64,000 nucleotides of DNA from S012-109 sp964425105 (GTDB taxonomy: Bacteria > Pseudomonadota > Gammaproteobacteria > SZUA-140): contig CAYRLE010000001.1 in assembly GCA_964425105.1 (NCBI GenBank), forward strand, positions 1 to 64,000, in the 5' to 3' direction. The position numbers and the translations under genes are program-made. This document shows positions 42,674 through 50,491 of this stretch, piece after piece (position 1 is the first letter of the stretch; each line of letters begins with the position of its first letter). The notes below the pieces were generated by a model that saw only the letters and a program-made list of their open reading frames with translations, did no database searches and had not been told where the DNA came from.

Positions 42674-43302
42674 GGCTGATTCTCCTCGTTGCGGGCTAGG
42701 GCCTGCAGGCGCTGGCGCAGGTCCACGATCCACAGCTGGATGGTACGCTCTTCCTTCCCGCTGAGTGCCTGGTAGCGCTGATAGTGTTGCAGGGCCAGTG
42801 CAGGCTGCTGCAGATAGAGATCGTAGAGGATGCCCACATTGAGATGGGCGTTGGCGTAGTCCGGGTCCGCCGCCAGGGCCTGTTCATAGGCGCGTCGCGC
42901 TGCCTGGAAGTCTCCACTCTGGCGTTGCAGGATGCCTATCTGGTTGTGGGCGGCGGCCAGCTTGGGGTTGAGGCGCGCGGCCGCCTGCAAGGACGAGAGC
43001 GCCGCAGCGCGTCGTTCCGTGCGTGCATAGATCAGTCCCAGGTTGAAGCGTGGGCCTGCCAGGTCGGGGCGGGCCTGGATCACTGCCTGCAGCGGGGCCT
43101 CGGCGGCGGCGTAATCGCCTGCGGCCATGGCGTCCAGGGCCTGGCGGTATTGCTGCGCCAGGGGAGGCGCCAGGGGCGCCGGCGCGGTGGCCTGCTCCTG
43201 TTCCAGGGGCAGGGTGCTGCAGGCCGTCAGCATCATGATCAGCAGGGCGCTGAAGACAGCCAGGGACGCATGGTGGAAAAACGCAGCGCCGTAATCCACC
43301 AA
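42670..43302 (-). CDS. TPR lipoprotein of the motor operon
   Basis: About 210 residues. The signal ends LIMMLTAC; four TPRs follow (AMAAGDYAAAEAPLQAVIQARPD, GPRFNLGLIYARTERRAAALSSLQAAARLNP, AAHNQIGILQRQSGDFQAARRAYEQALAADP, ANAHLNVGILYDLY). TTG 43302 with GAGGA upstream, 14 bp after the stop of the preceding gene, is the likely start. Its first codons coincide with a dispersed repeat (GCGCCGTAATCCACC, 43286-43300 on the plus strand). Confidence 0.85.
   Translation of the reverse strand: MVDYGAAFFHHASLAVFSALLIMMLTACSTLPLEQEQATAPAPLAPPLAQQYRQALDAMAAGDYAAAEAPLQAVIQARPDLAGPRFNLGLIYARTERRAAALSSLQAAARLNPKLAAAHNQIGILQRQSGDFQAARRAYEQALAADPDYANAHLNVGILYDLYLQQPALALQHYQRYQALSGKEERTIQLWIVDLRQRLQALARNEENQP
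43286..43300. repeat. Dispersed 15-mer GCGCCGTAATCCACC, copy 1
   Basis: Same 15 bases as 63966-63980. Here it lies across the start of the TPR lipoprotein gene. Confidence 0.6.
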
Positions 43303-43315
43303 TAAAATCCGTTCC

Positions 43316-46114
43316 TCAGTGAATGGCTTCGACAAGATCCTCGCTCCTTTCCGTCTTGGCATAGCGCACCGGCAGCAGTTCCGCCAGCTGCCGGAAGCTG
43401 GCCTTCACCCAGCGATCGTAGATGCCCTCGGCGGCGTGCCTGCTGTTGACCTCGTGCAGGGCGATGGCCTCCTCTTCGAAGGGGTAGGCCTGTTCCTCCA
43501 GCAGGATGTCGTACTGCTCCAGTTCCTCTTCCGAGAGGCCCTTGGGTCGCTGGGATTCCAGCAGGGCGCGGCTGAAATCGTGGTAGATCTCGGCGATGTC
43601 GAAGGTAGCGGCGGTGGCGACTTCGGCGATGCCGTAGTCAGCCGCCTGCTGGTAGGCCGCCAGCGCCTTTTCCATGCGCTGTTTCTTGGTCTTGAGGGAT
43701 TTCTCCAGCGGCGCCTTCAGGGCCACCTTGCGGAACGCCGCCAGTGCCGGCCGCGCCAGCACCAGGGCCGCCTGGGCGGCCAGTGAACGGCTGCGCTCGC
43801 TGCGCGCAGCACCCGCCGTACGGTCGGCCTCCATGATGCTGCGCAGCCAGTAGTGATAACGGCGCGTGTTGCCCACCGCGAGGTTGAGTTCCGCCAGGCG
43901 CTGACGGGCCTCCAGGGCCATGGCGAAGGGCTGGGGGAAGTCTTTCAGATAGCGCTTGTAGGCCGCCGCGGCCTTGCTCGTCTTGTCGGCCTTGGCATAC
44001 ATTTCCGCGGCGCGCCACAGGGCCTCGCGGCGCAGGGCAGGCTCGCCGCCGCCAGTGCCGATGCGTTCGAATTCCTGCGCCGCCGCCTCTGTACGGCCGC
44101 TCTCCAGGTAGGCGGTGGCCAGTTTGATGGGGATCTCCGCCTGCAGCGGGTGGCCGGGATGCTGCTTGCGGAAGGCCTCCAGCACTCGGATGGCCTGAGG
44201 CCATTGCTGCAGGGTGATGAAGGCGGCGGCGGCATCGTATTCGGCGGTGGCGCGGATGGCGGAGCCGGGGGCGGCCTCGGCGACTTGCAGGAAGAGCTCG
44301 GCGGCGCCCGCCAGGTCGCCGGCGGCGCGCAGGGCCTCGCCCTGTTTGTAGATACTGGAGGCCAGGCGCTCCACGATGGCTGCCCGTTTGTCGTCGCTGC
44401 GCGCCATGAGGGCCAGGGCCCGGCGGTAGGCCGTCTCCGCCGCCGGGAAGTCCTGGCGGTCGAAGGCGCTGTGGCCCAGCACCAGCCAGGCGGACAGGCG
44501 CAGGGGTGCAGCAGGGGCGGGCTGCATGGCCAGCAGGCGCTGCGCCACCACGGTGGCGGCTTCCTCTTCTCCCAGGGTGAAATAGTCCTGGGCCGCCTTG
44601 GCCAGGGCGGGCGCCGCCTCGGGGTGAGAGGGATAACGGTCAGCGAAGCGCAGGCTGCTGGCCAGGGCGCGGCGCTGCCAGCGGGTTTTCTCGGCATCCT
44701 TCAAGAGAGCGGCCCGTTTCTCGTAGGCGACGAGGGCGGCATGGGCCGCCTTGGCGCCCCGCGGATGGAGGGCATAGTCATAGGCGGTCTGTTCATAGGC
44801 CAGGGCCGCCTCGAGGTAGCGGTGATCCTCGAACAGGGCCTCGGCCAACAGGTAGTGGAGTTCCGGCGCATCTTGCGCAGTGGGAAAATAGGCCAGGTAA
44901 CGACGATACCAGTGCACGGCCTGTTCGTAGTCGGCATCCGTGGGGTTGTGCTGGGCGCGGGCATGGAAATGGCGCGCCAGTTCGGCGATGGTGGTTCTCA
45001 GATAGGCCACGGTGTCGGGTAGTTCCGCTCTTGCATGCTGTTGCCAGAAGGCCTGGTCCAGGCCGTATTGTTCAGCGAGGGCGATCTTGCTCTCCAGCAC
45101 CTGCGAGGGAAAGCCGCCATTCCGGTAGGCCGCGGTGGCGCGCATGAGAAAGGCCGGCGCCAGGCGCTCCATGGGGTTGCGGCGGGCATAGCCCTGGAAG
45201 GCGAGAGCGGCATCGTGAAAGCGTTCCTTGTCCAGGTACAACTCACCCAGGCTGGCGTAGACGCGGTCTTCGTAGCCGCTGCCGGGATGGGCCGCGAAAT
45301 AACTGTCGACACTGGCGGTGCCATCCAGATAGGAGAAGGCCAGGCTGACCACGCGCAGGGTGTCGTCCACCAGTTCCTGCTCTGCCCGGCTCAGTACCGC
45401 AGGCGGCTCGCTGTCCTTGGGGGTGGGTGCCAGCCTGCTGTCGAGGATAGAGAAGAAGGCCTCCAGGGCATTGCCGTAGGCCTCCTGCTTGAACAGGGCC
45501 CAGCCATATTTGTAAAGGGCCTGTTGATAAAAGGGGGTTTGCTCACCGAAGGCCAGCACGGCCTCGTAGGCGCGCCCGGCCAGCAGGTAGTCGCGGCGCA
45601 GAAAGAGCATCTCGGCGCGCCGGAAGTGGGCCTCGGCCACATAGGGGGAATCCGGATATTCCTCCACCAGGCGCTGCAGCGTATCGAGGGCCTCCTCCAT
45701 GCGCCCGCTGTCGTCATAGGCGCGGGCCAGCTGATAGAGCACGCGGTCGTTGCCGGCCTGCCGCGGATAAGTGGCCAGCAGGTCCCGGTAGAGGCGGATG
45801 GCAGCCTCGGGGTCGGCGTCTTCTTCGTGTTGGGCAGCGGTTTGGCTGGCCTCGTCCGCAACGCCTATTTCCAACTGCAGGTCGGCGAGGCGGCGCATGG
45901 CTTCCACCTCCAGGGGCGCGCCCGGGTGGGTAGCGAGAAATTCCCGGTAGCGCTGCAGGGCCTGCAGGCGGCTGCTTTCTATGGCACTGTCGGTCTCGAT
46001 CACGATGTTGCGTTGCTCCAGGTCTTTCAGGGTCTGCACTTGCTGGCGCTGCAGGGGCAGGCAGGCACTGAGCAGCAGGGCCATGCCAGGCAGCAGCCAG
46101 GTCTTGCTCCTCAT
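43316..46114 (-). CDS. Large TPR lipoprotein of the motor operon
   Basis: About 932 residues. The signal ends ALLLSAC (lipobox). The body is a long helical array of TPR-like repeats, e.g. GNDRVLYQLARAYDDSGRMEEALDTLQRLVEEYPDS and LRLSAWLVLGHSAFDRQDFPAAETAYRRALALM, with some longer loops. Such lipoproteins form periplasmic or outer-membrane-facing scaffolds, comparable to large TPR components of the Agl-Glt machine. Overlaps the preceding gene by 4 bp. Confidence 0.85.
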   Translation of the reverse strand: MRSKTWLLPGMALLLSACLPLQRQQVQTLKDLEQRNIVIETDSAIESSRLQALQRYREFLATHPGAPLEVEAMRRLADLQLEIGVADEASQTAAQHEEDADPEAAIRLYRDLLATYPRQAGNDRVLYQLARAYDDSGRMEEALDTLQRLVEEYPDSPYVAEAHFRRAEMLFLRRDYLLAGRAYEAVLAFGEQTPFYQQALYKYGWALFKQEAYGNALEAFFSILDSRLAPTPKDSEPPAVLSRAEQELVDDTLRVVSLAFSYLDGTASVDSYFAAHPGSGYEDRVYASLGELYLDKERFHDAALAFQGYARRNPMERLAPAFLMRATAAYRNGGFPSQVLESKIALAEQYGLDQAFWQQHARAELPDTVAYLRTTIAELARHFHARAQHNPTDADYEQAVHWYRRYLAYFPTAQDAPELHYLLAEALFEDHRYLEAALAYEQTAYDYALHPRGAKAAHAALVAYEKRAALLKDAEKTRWQRRALASSLRFADRYPSHPEAAPALAKAAQDYFTLGEEEAATVVAQRLLAMQPAPAAPLRLSAWLVLGHSAFDRQDFPAAETAYRRALALMARSDDKRAAIVERLASSIYKQGEALRAAGDLAGAAELFLQVAEAAPGSAIRATAEYDAAAAFITLQQWPQAIRVLEAFRKQHPGHPLQAEIPIKLATAYLESGRTEAAAQEFERIGTGGGEPALRREALWRAAEMYAKADKTSKAAAAYKRYLKDFPQPFAMALEARQRLAELNLAVGNTRRYHYWLRSIMEADRTAGAARSERSRSLAAQAALVLARPALAAFRKVALKAPLEKSLKTKKQRMEKALAAYQQAADYGIAEVATAATFDIAEIYHDFSRALLESQRPKGLSEEELEQYDILLEEQAYPFEEEAIALHEVNSRHAAEGIYDRWVKASFRQLAELLPVRYAKTERSEDLVEAIH

Positions 46115-47997
46115 GGCTGCGCCACCTTCTTGTCCGCCGCCAGGTCGTAGATGCGTGCCAGGCCGAAGCGGGCCTGGACTTCATAGGCCCGCAGGCGTTC
46201 CTCGCGCTGGGCCAGGGTGCGCAGTACCAGAGTGCGCAGGTAGGCCTCGTGGTGTTCCTTGGCGGCGGTGACGCGCGCCTGCAGGTCTCCGAGGCGCGCC
46301 TGCAGCGTGGCGATACGCTGGTCGTAACCGGCGAAACCGCGCGGCGCCTGTTGCTTGGCCGCGGCCAGGCTGCGGCGTTGCTTGCCAGCTTCATCCAGGG
46401 CCGAATCCAGCGCCCTGAGGTGCTTGCGCAGCGTCCACAGCCGGGCCTTGTAGTCCTGGGCCAGGCGCCAGCGGTAGACACCTTGCAGCAGGCGCAGTTT
46501 TTCCCGCTGGGGGTTTAGGGCATCCTCTTCCCCGTGGCGCTGTAGCAGGGTGGCGGCCTTCTCCAGTCTGGCCTGGAGGCGCAGTTCCTTTGCCGTGGCC
46601 AGCGCCGTGGCATCTTCCCTGGCGGTGATGTCCCGCAGCTGGGCGGCATAAGCGTCGCGTTGGCGGCGCACCGCCGCCGGGTCCAGGCGCCGATAGCCGG
46701 CCTCGATGCGCGGTAGGCGCTGTTCATAGCCCAGGCGGCGCAGGGCCAGCATGTCCTGGAAGGCCGCGGTGTTGCGCTGCCAGCGTTCCAGGTCGCGCGC
46801 CAGGAAGCGCAGTTCGCGGTAATTGCGCAGCACGGCCTGAAATTCATTGCCCGCCAGCAGGCGCAGCAATTCGCTGTTTTGGGCCTCCGCCGGGGGATTG
46901 CGCAGCTGCCACAGCCAGCCGCGGCTCTTGTCCTCGTCCTTGCTCAGCAGCAGTTCGGCAATGCCCTGGTCACGAACCTCCTTGCCGAGGGCTCGGACGT
47001 GCTGCCGTTCCGCCACCAGGGCATCGACGGCCTGCTGGTAGCGCTGCGCTGCCTGGCCATAGACGCCGGCTTCCACGAGGGCATAGGGTATCGCGAGCAG
47101 GGCTTCCTGGACTGCAGGTTCCGTCACACTTCGCCCACTCAGTTCCTCCCAGGGCACCAGTGCCCGCGACAGTCTGCCAGCGGCGAATTCGGCCCAGCCC
47201 AGGCCCAGCAGGGCGGGAGCGGCGGACAGGCCCTGGAGACGGACCTGCTGCAGGCGCTGCGCGGCGTCTGCGGCCTGCCGGTCACGCAGATGGATATAGC
47301 CCAGGGCGAGATTGGCCTTGTCGCGCAGGGCCAGCAGTTCCTCGTCCTGTGTCTGCAGGGCGCCGACCTCGGCCAGTAGATCCAACCCTTCCGCGCGCTG
47401 TCCGTCGCGCACCAGGGCGACGCCCAGGTTGAAGCGGGCATAGGCAGCCCACAGGTGGGAGCGGGTGGGGGCGGCCAGCAGGCGCGCGGCACTTGTGTAG
47501 TCCCCCAGGTCCATCAACACCCGGCTGCGCAGCAGGCGGGCCTCGTCGCGCAGTTCCACGGGCAGCGCCTGCTCATGCACCTTGTCCAGGGCGGCGGCGG
47601 CCTTGTCGGCATAAGCGTTTCGCTGCCAGATCCTGGCCAGGTGGAACCATGCCTGATTGCGCAGCGCTGGGTCGTCATTTTGGTCCAGTAGCCGGGTGAA
47701 GACCCGTTCGGCCTGGTCATGGAGGCCATAGGAGAGCAGCAGGCCGCCTTCCAGCAATTCTGCCTCTACGCGGTGGTGAGGCAGCTGCCCGCGCTGCAGG
47801 GCAGCCTGGAGGCGAGTAATGGCGCTGAAATAGTCTTCCTGGTAAAAGTCGAACAGCACTTCTCCATAGGCCAGATCGCGCACCGCCTGGGGGTGGGGCG
47901 CGGCAGCGGCCTGCGGACCCAGCAGGGCCAGCATGAACAGCAGCAGGGAGAGATGCCGGTGGAGGCCCATGGCTCTGGGAGTAAGTTTCAGTCCCAT
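46111..47997 (-). CDS. Secreted TPR/coiled-coil protein of the motor operon
   Basis: About 628 residues. A signal peptide (LSLLLFMLALLGPQAAAA), TPR-like N-terminal half (AYGEVLFDFYQEDYFSAITRLQAALQ, QAWFHLARIWQRNAYADKAAAALDKV) and a coiled-coil, Arg/Gln-rich C-terminal half (LQARLGDLQARVTAAKEHHEAYLRTLVLRTLAQREERLRAYE). Likely spans or organises the periplasm. ATG 47997 overlaps the upstream gene by 10 bp; ATG 47970 is also possible. Confidence 0.82.
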   Translation of the reverse strand: MGLKLTPRAMGLHRHLSLLLFMLALLGPQAAAAPHPQAVRDLAYGEVLFDFYQEDYFSAITRLQAALQRGQLPHHRVEAELLEGGLLLSYGLHDQAERVFTRLLDQNDDPALRNQAWFHLARIWQRNAYADKAAAALDKVHEQALPVELRDEARLLRSRVLMDLGDYTSAARLLAAPTRSHLWAAYARFNLGVALVRDGQRAEGLDLLAEVGALQTQDEELLALRDKANLALGYIHLRDRQAADAAQRLQQVRLQGLSAAPALLGLGWAEFAAGRLSRALVPWEELSGRSVTEPAVQEALLAIPYALVEAGVYGQAAQRYQQAVDALVAERQHVRALGKEVRDQGIAELLLSKDEDKSRGWLWQLRNPPAEAQNSELLRLLAGNEFQAVLRNYRELRFLARDLERWQRNTAAFQDMLALRRLGYEQRLPRIEAGYRRLDPAAVRRQRDAYAAQLRDITAREDATALATAKELRLQARLEKAATLLQRHGEEDALNPQREKLRLLQGVYRWRLAQDYKARLWTLRKHLRALDSALDEAGKQRRSLAAAKQQAPRGFAGYDQRIATLQARLGDLQARVTAAKEHHEAYLRTLVLRTLAQREERLRAYEVQARFGLARIYDLAADKKVAQP

Positions 47998-48536
47998 TCC
48001 TTGACGATGAATTCGGGCTGCTGCCTGCTCTCCACGTCAACGATCTTCAGTTCCAGGTATTTGGGGCCCAGTTGTTTCTCGAAGGTGAGGGTCGCACCGC
48101 GGCGGTATTCCCGGCCCTCGGGGCCCAGCCCCGTGAAGAAGGCCACCAGTTCATGCTCACCAGCGCGCAGGTTGCCGAAGTAGATGCGCTGCACGCCGCC
48201 GCGGCGCAGGGCCTCCAGTTCACGACGGGTATAGAGATAATTGCTCACCACCTTGTCGTCGATTTTCACCTGCACGGCATCCAGCTTGAAGAATTCGCCG
48301 GTATCCAGGGACAGGAACACCGCCACCTGGGTGTTGGTGGGAAAGAGCAGTTCCTCCTCGAGGACGAACAACTCGCGGTTGATCTCCAGGATGTCTTTCT
48401 TGAGCGCCTGCACCTCGTCGTCCAGACTGTGGAAGTCCGCCGGCGCGGTGCTGTTTTCTGCTTGGGCCACGACGGAAAAGACACTGCCCAGAAGGAGCAG
48501 TGCCACAAGAGGGTAGAGCTTGATGCTGCGTTTCAT
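47988..48536 (-). CDS. First gene of the motor operon: secreted protein with a short coiled coil
   Basis: About 182 residues. A signal peptide (LYPLVALLLLGSVFSVVAQA), a coiled coil (SLDDEVQALKKDILEINRELFVLEEELLF) and a beta-rich domain (AVFLSLDTGEFFKLDAVQVKIDDKVVSNYLY, LRAGEHELVAFFTGLGPEG). Family not recognised. It precedes the TPR proteins, so is a candidate outer or periplasmic component of the machine. Confidence 0.8.
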   Translation of the reverse strand: MKRSIKLYPLVALLLLGSVFSVVAQAENSTAPADFHSLDDEVQALKKDILEINRELFVLEEELLFPTNTQVAVFLSLDTGEFFKLDAVQVKIDDKVVSNYLYTRRELEALRRGGVQRIYFGNLRAGEHELVAFFTGLGPEGREYRRGATLTFEKQLGPKYLELKIVDVESRQQPEFIVKEWD

Positions 48537-48616
48537 GATGGGCCTCGCGGGCTGGTGGCGCATTTCGTGTTATAGAGTTTTTCGGCTGAATGATACTTTG
48601 GCTTGATTGAAAATCC

Positions 48617-48691
48617 GTGAGGGGTGAGGCGAAAAGTCCATTGGGGTCTATCAGTTTCCCGTAGGATTTCCCCTCACCCCTCACCCCTCAC
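48617..48691. repeat. Heptamer-repeat hairpin, locus A
   Basis: GTGAGGGGTGAGG (48617-48629) pairs perfectly with the last 13 bases of CCTCACCCCTCACCCCTCAC-like tract (48679-48691). The unit is a 7-mer (TCACCCC). It sits 3 bp from the stop of the DUF1501-like gene, so it may also terminate it. Confidence 0.75.
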
Positions 48692-48694
48692 GAA

Positions 48695-50284
48695 TCATAT
48701 CGTCCCACTGACAATGGGGTCGAAGGCAGTGAGGCTGTCCATGAGCGTGGCATTGCCCAGGCCGTGGCCGGGGAACAGGAGGGGGAAGTTGCCCTGTTCG
48801 CCGTGCAGGGCCAGGTAGTTGAGGATCACGGTCTCCACCAGCAGGTTGACGTTGTTGGCCGCCGGGCTGGAGGCGGTCTCCACCGAACCGTCGGAGCGAA
48901 AGTAGCCCAGTTGCTGGTGCTGCTCCGGCGCCAGGCTGTCGCCGCTGAACAACTGGGGACGGCCGCCGGGATGATAGACGAGGAAGAAGGCGGCGGCGGT
49001 GGAGGAGTTGTCGCCGGTCCACACGCCCTTGCCGCGGCCTTCCGAGGAATTGTCCACGGCTCCGTTGCTGGCCACGGAGCCGTCGCTGAACACGTAGAGC
49101 ATCAGCGGCACACCCACCCGCGCGGCGTATTCCAGGCAGGCGCCCATGCAGCGTCCGGCGCGCAGGTCGCGGATCTCGCCCACGGCTCGGTCGCCGGTAT
49201 GGTAGTCATAGCCGCCCATGGTGATGGTGCCGGCGCCGGCGAAGCCGTTGACGACCATTTTCATCACCGAGGCGGTCTTGCGGAACTCGCCATCGCTATC
49301 GAACTCCGCCTGGCTGAAGATGCCCGTAGGACCGACGATGTCGGGGTCCAGGGCGGGGTTGAGGGTGGAGGGGTCGCCGAAGCGGTCGGCGATGTCGGCG
49401 GCCTTGACGTAGCCGCAGCGCACCAGGTCCTTGATCACGGCATCCGCCGAGACCTTGGTGTCGACCTGCCCCAGCTTCATGTCGCTGATGCGTTCGATGG
49501 ATTCCATCACCGCCACAGCATCGGCCTGGTCCAGGACACCGATGAGTTGCCCGGTGTCCACCAGGCCGGTAACGTCCGAAGGGCGGTCCACCTTGGTGGG
49601 GCGCGCCGCCGCGTCCATCATGGTGGCCGGCGCCAGGGAGTTGCCGCCGGAGTCGGAGCTGCGTGAGCCGATGAGGCTCAGCAGGCTGCCGTCGGCGCCG
49701 GCGCGGTAGATGCCGTACATGGGGTTGTGGGGGTTGTTGCCGGTATCGTTGTCGGAGCGTGCCGGAATCACCGCGCCGTTGATATTGGCGCTGCGCCCGC
49801 CAGCCTTCTCCAGGATGCCACGCAGAAAGGCGCTGTCGGCGTGAAAGGACAGGCCCATATCGCTGTTGATGAAGTCGTTGAGGCCCGTCTGTGGATTGGT
49901 CAGGGGCGGGATCATGTCGCCCGGCAGGCCCTGTTTTCTGTAGCCGGCGCTGGTGAGGAAATCCAGCTGGCCGCCCTGCTTGCCCACCAGGACGTTGGAG
50001 CCGGCGATGTTGGCGCCGCCCGCCAGGTCGAAGCAGATGAAGGGGATCTTGCCCGCCCCCTGGGTGGCGATGCCGCAGCCGGTCTTCAGCGCCTCCAGAT
50101 CCGATGACAGGGCGGCATAGGCGGCGCGCGGGTTGGCAAACAGGCTGAGCACCGTGGGGGCGGTCACCAGGCCGAGGCCGGTGAGAAAGCCCTGGGCGAT
50201 GAACTCGCGGCGCGTCATGGGCCGCCGGTGATCGGGGTGGCGGAGGGGCTCGTCGGGTGACAGGAATTTGCGTCGTTTGGCCAT
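48695..50284 (-). CDS. Tat-exported DUF1501-like protein
   Basis: About 529 residues. A twin-arginine signal (MTRREFIAQGFLTGLGLVTAPTVLSLF). Family features: FICFDLAGGANIAGSNVLVGKQGG, GLSFHADSAFLRGILEKAGG, TITMGGYDYHTGDRAVGEIRDLRAGRCMGACLEYAARVG, VFSDGSVASNG. The conserved His/Asp pattern resembles the DUF1501 group, which occurs with cytochrome-like partners in many bacteria. Annotations of such proteins as secretion protein GspF are unsupported. Probably the third gene of the operon from 54162. ATG 50284 has better ribosome-site spacing than 50293. Confidence 0.8.
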   Translation of the reverse strand: MAKRRKFLSPDEPLRHPDHRRPMTRREFIAQGFLTGLGLVTAPTVLSLFANPRAAYAALSSDLEALKTGCGIATQGAGKIPFICFDLAGGANIAGSNVLVGKQGGQLDFLTSAGYRKQGLPGDMIPPLTNPQTGLNDFINSDMGLSFHADSAFLRGILEKAGGRSANINGAVIPARSDNDTGNNPHNPMYGIYRAGADGSLLSLIGSRSSDSGGNSLAPATMMDAAARPTKVDRPSDVTGLVDTGQLIGVLDQADAVAVMESIERISDMKLGQVDTKVSADAVIKDLVRCGYVKAADIADRFGDPSTLNPALDPDIVGPTGIFSQAEFDSDGEFRKTASVMKMVVNGFAGAGTITMGGYDYHTGDRAVGEIRDLRAGRCMGACLEYAARVGVPLMLYVFSDGSVASNGAVDNSSEGRGKGVWTGDNSSTAAAFFLVYHPGGRPQLFSGDSLAPEQHQQLGYFRSDGSVETASSPAANNVNLLVETVILNYLALHGEQGNFPLLFPGHGLGNATLMDSLTAFDPIVSGTI

Positions 50285-50362
50285 GGTGGTCATACCTCGC
50301 CCGTTGGTTCGTTATCGTTTGTCTTAGTATGTGTGGGTGCATGTGTTGCTGTATCCTCGTGG

Positions 50363-50490
50363 GAGGTAATGAGTGATGCGTGATGAGTAATGAGAGGAAG
50401 AACTGCTTTCCCGCCATGCCATCTGTCCTGTCCCTTCTCATCACCCATCACTCATCACCCATCACTCATTACCCATCACTCATTACTCAC
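50363..50490. repeat. Heptamer-repeat inverted arrays, locus B
   Basis: GAGGTAATGAGTGATGCGTGATGAGTAATGAG-type tract at 50363-50397 is opposed by a TCATCACCCATCACTCA tract at about 50437-50490; the unit is (T/C)CAT(C/T)AC every 7 bp. It separates the LamG-cytochrome gene from the DUF1501-like gene. Confidence 0.75.
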
Positions 50491-50491
50491 G

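Noticed and set aside
48695..50284. Annotation as type II secretion protein GspF
   Set aside because: It has a Tat signal and no GspF membrane segments; no gsp genes nearby.
50363..50490. Possible CRISPR array in the repeated TCATCAC tract
   Set aside because: The 7-bp period, lack of spacers and the inverted arrangement exclude CRISPR; no cas genes nearby.
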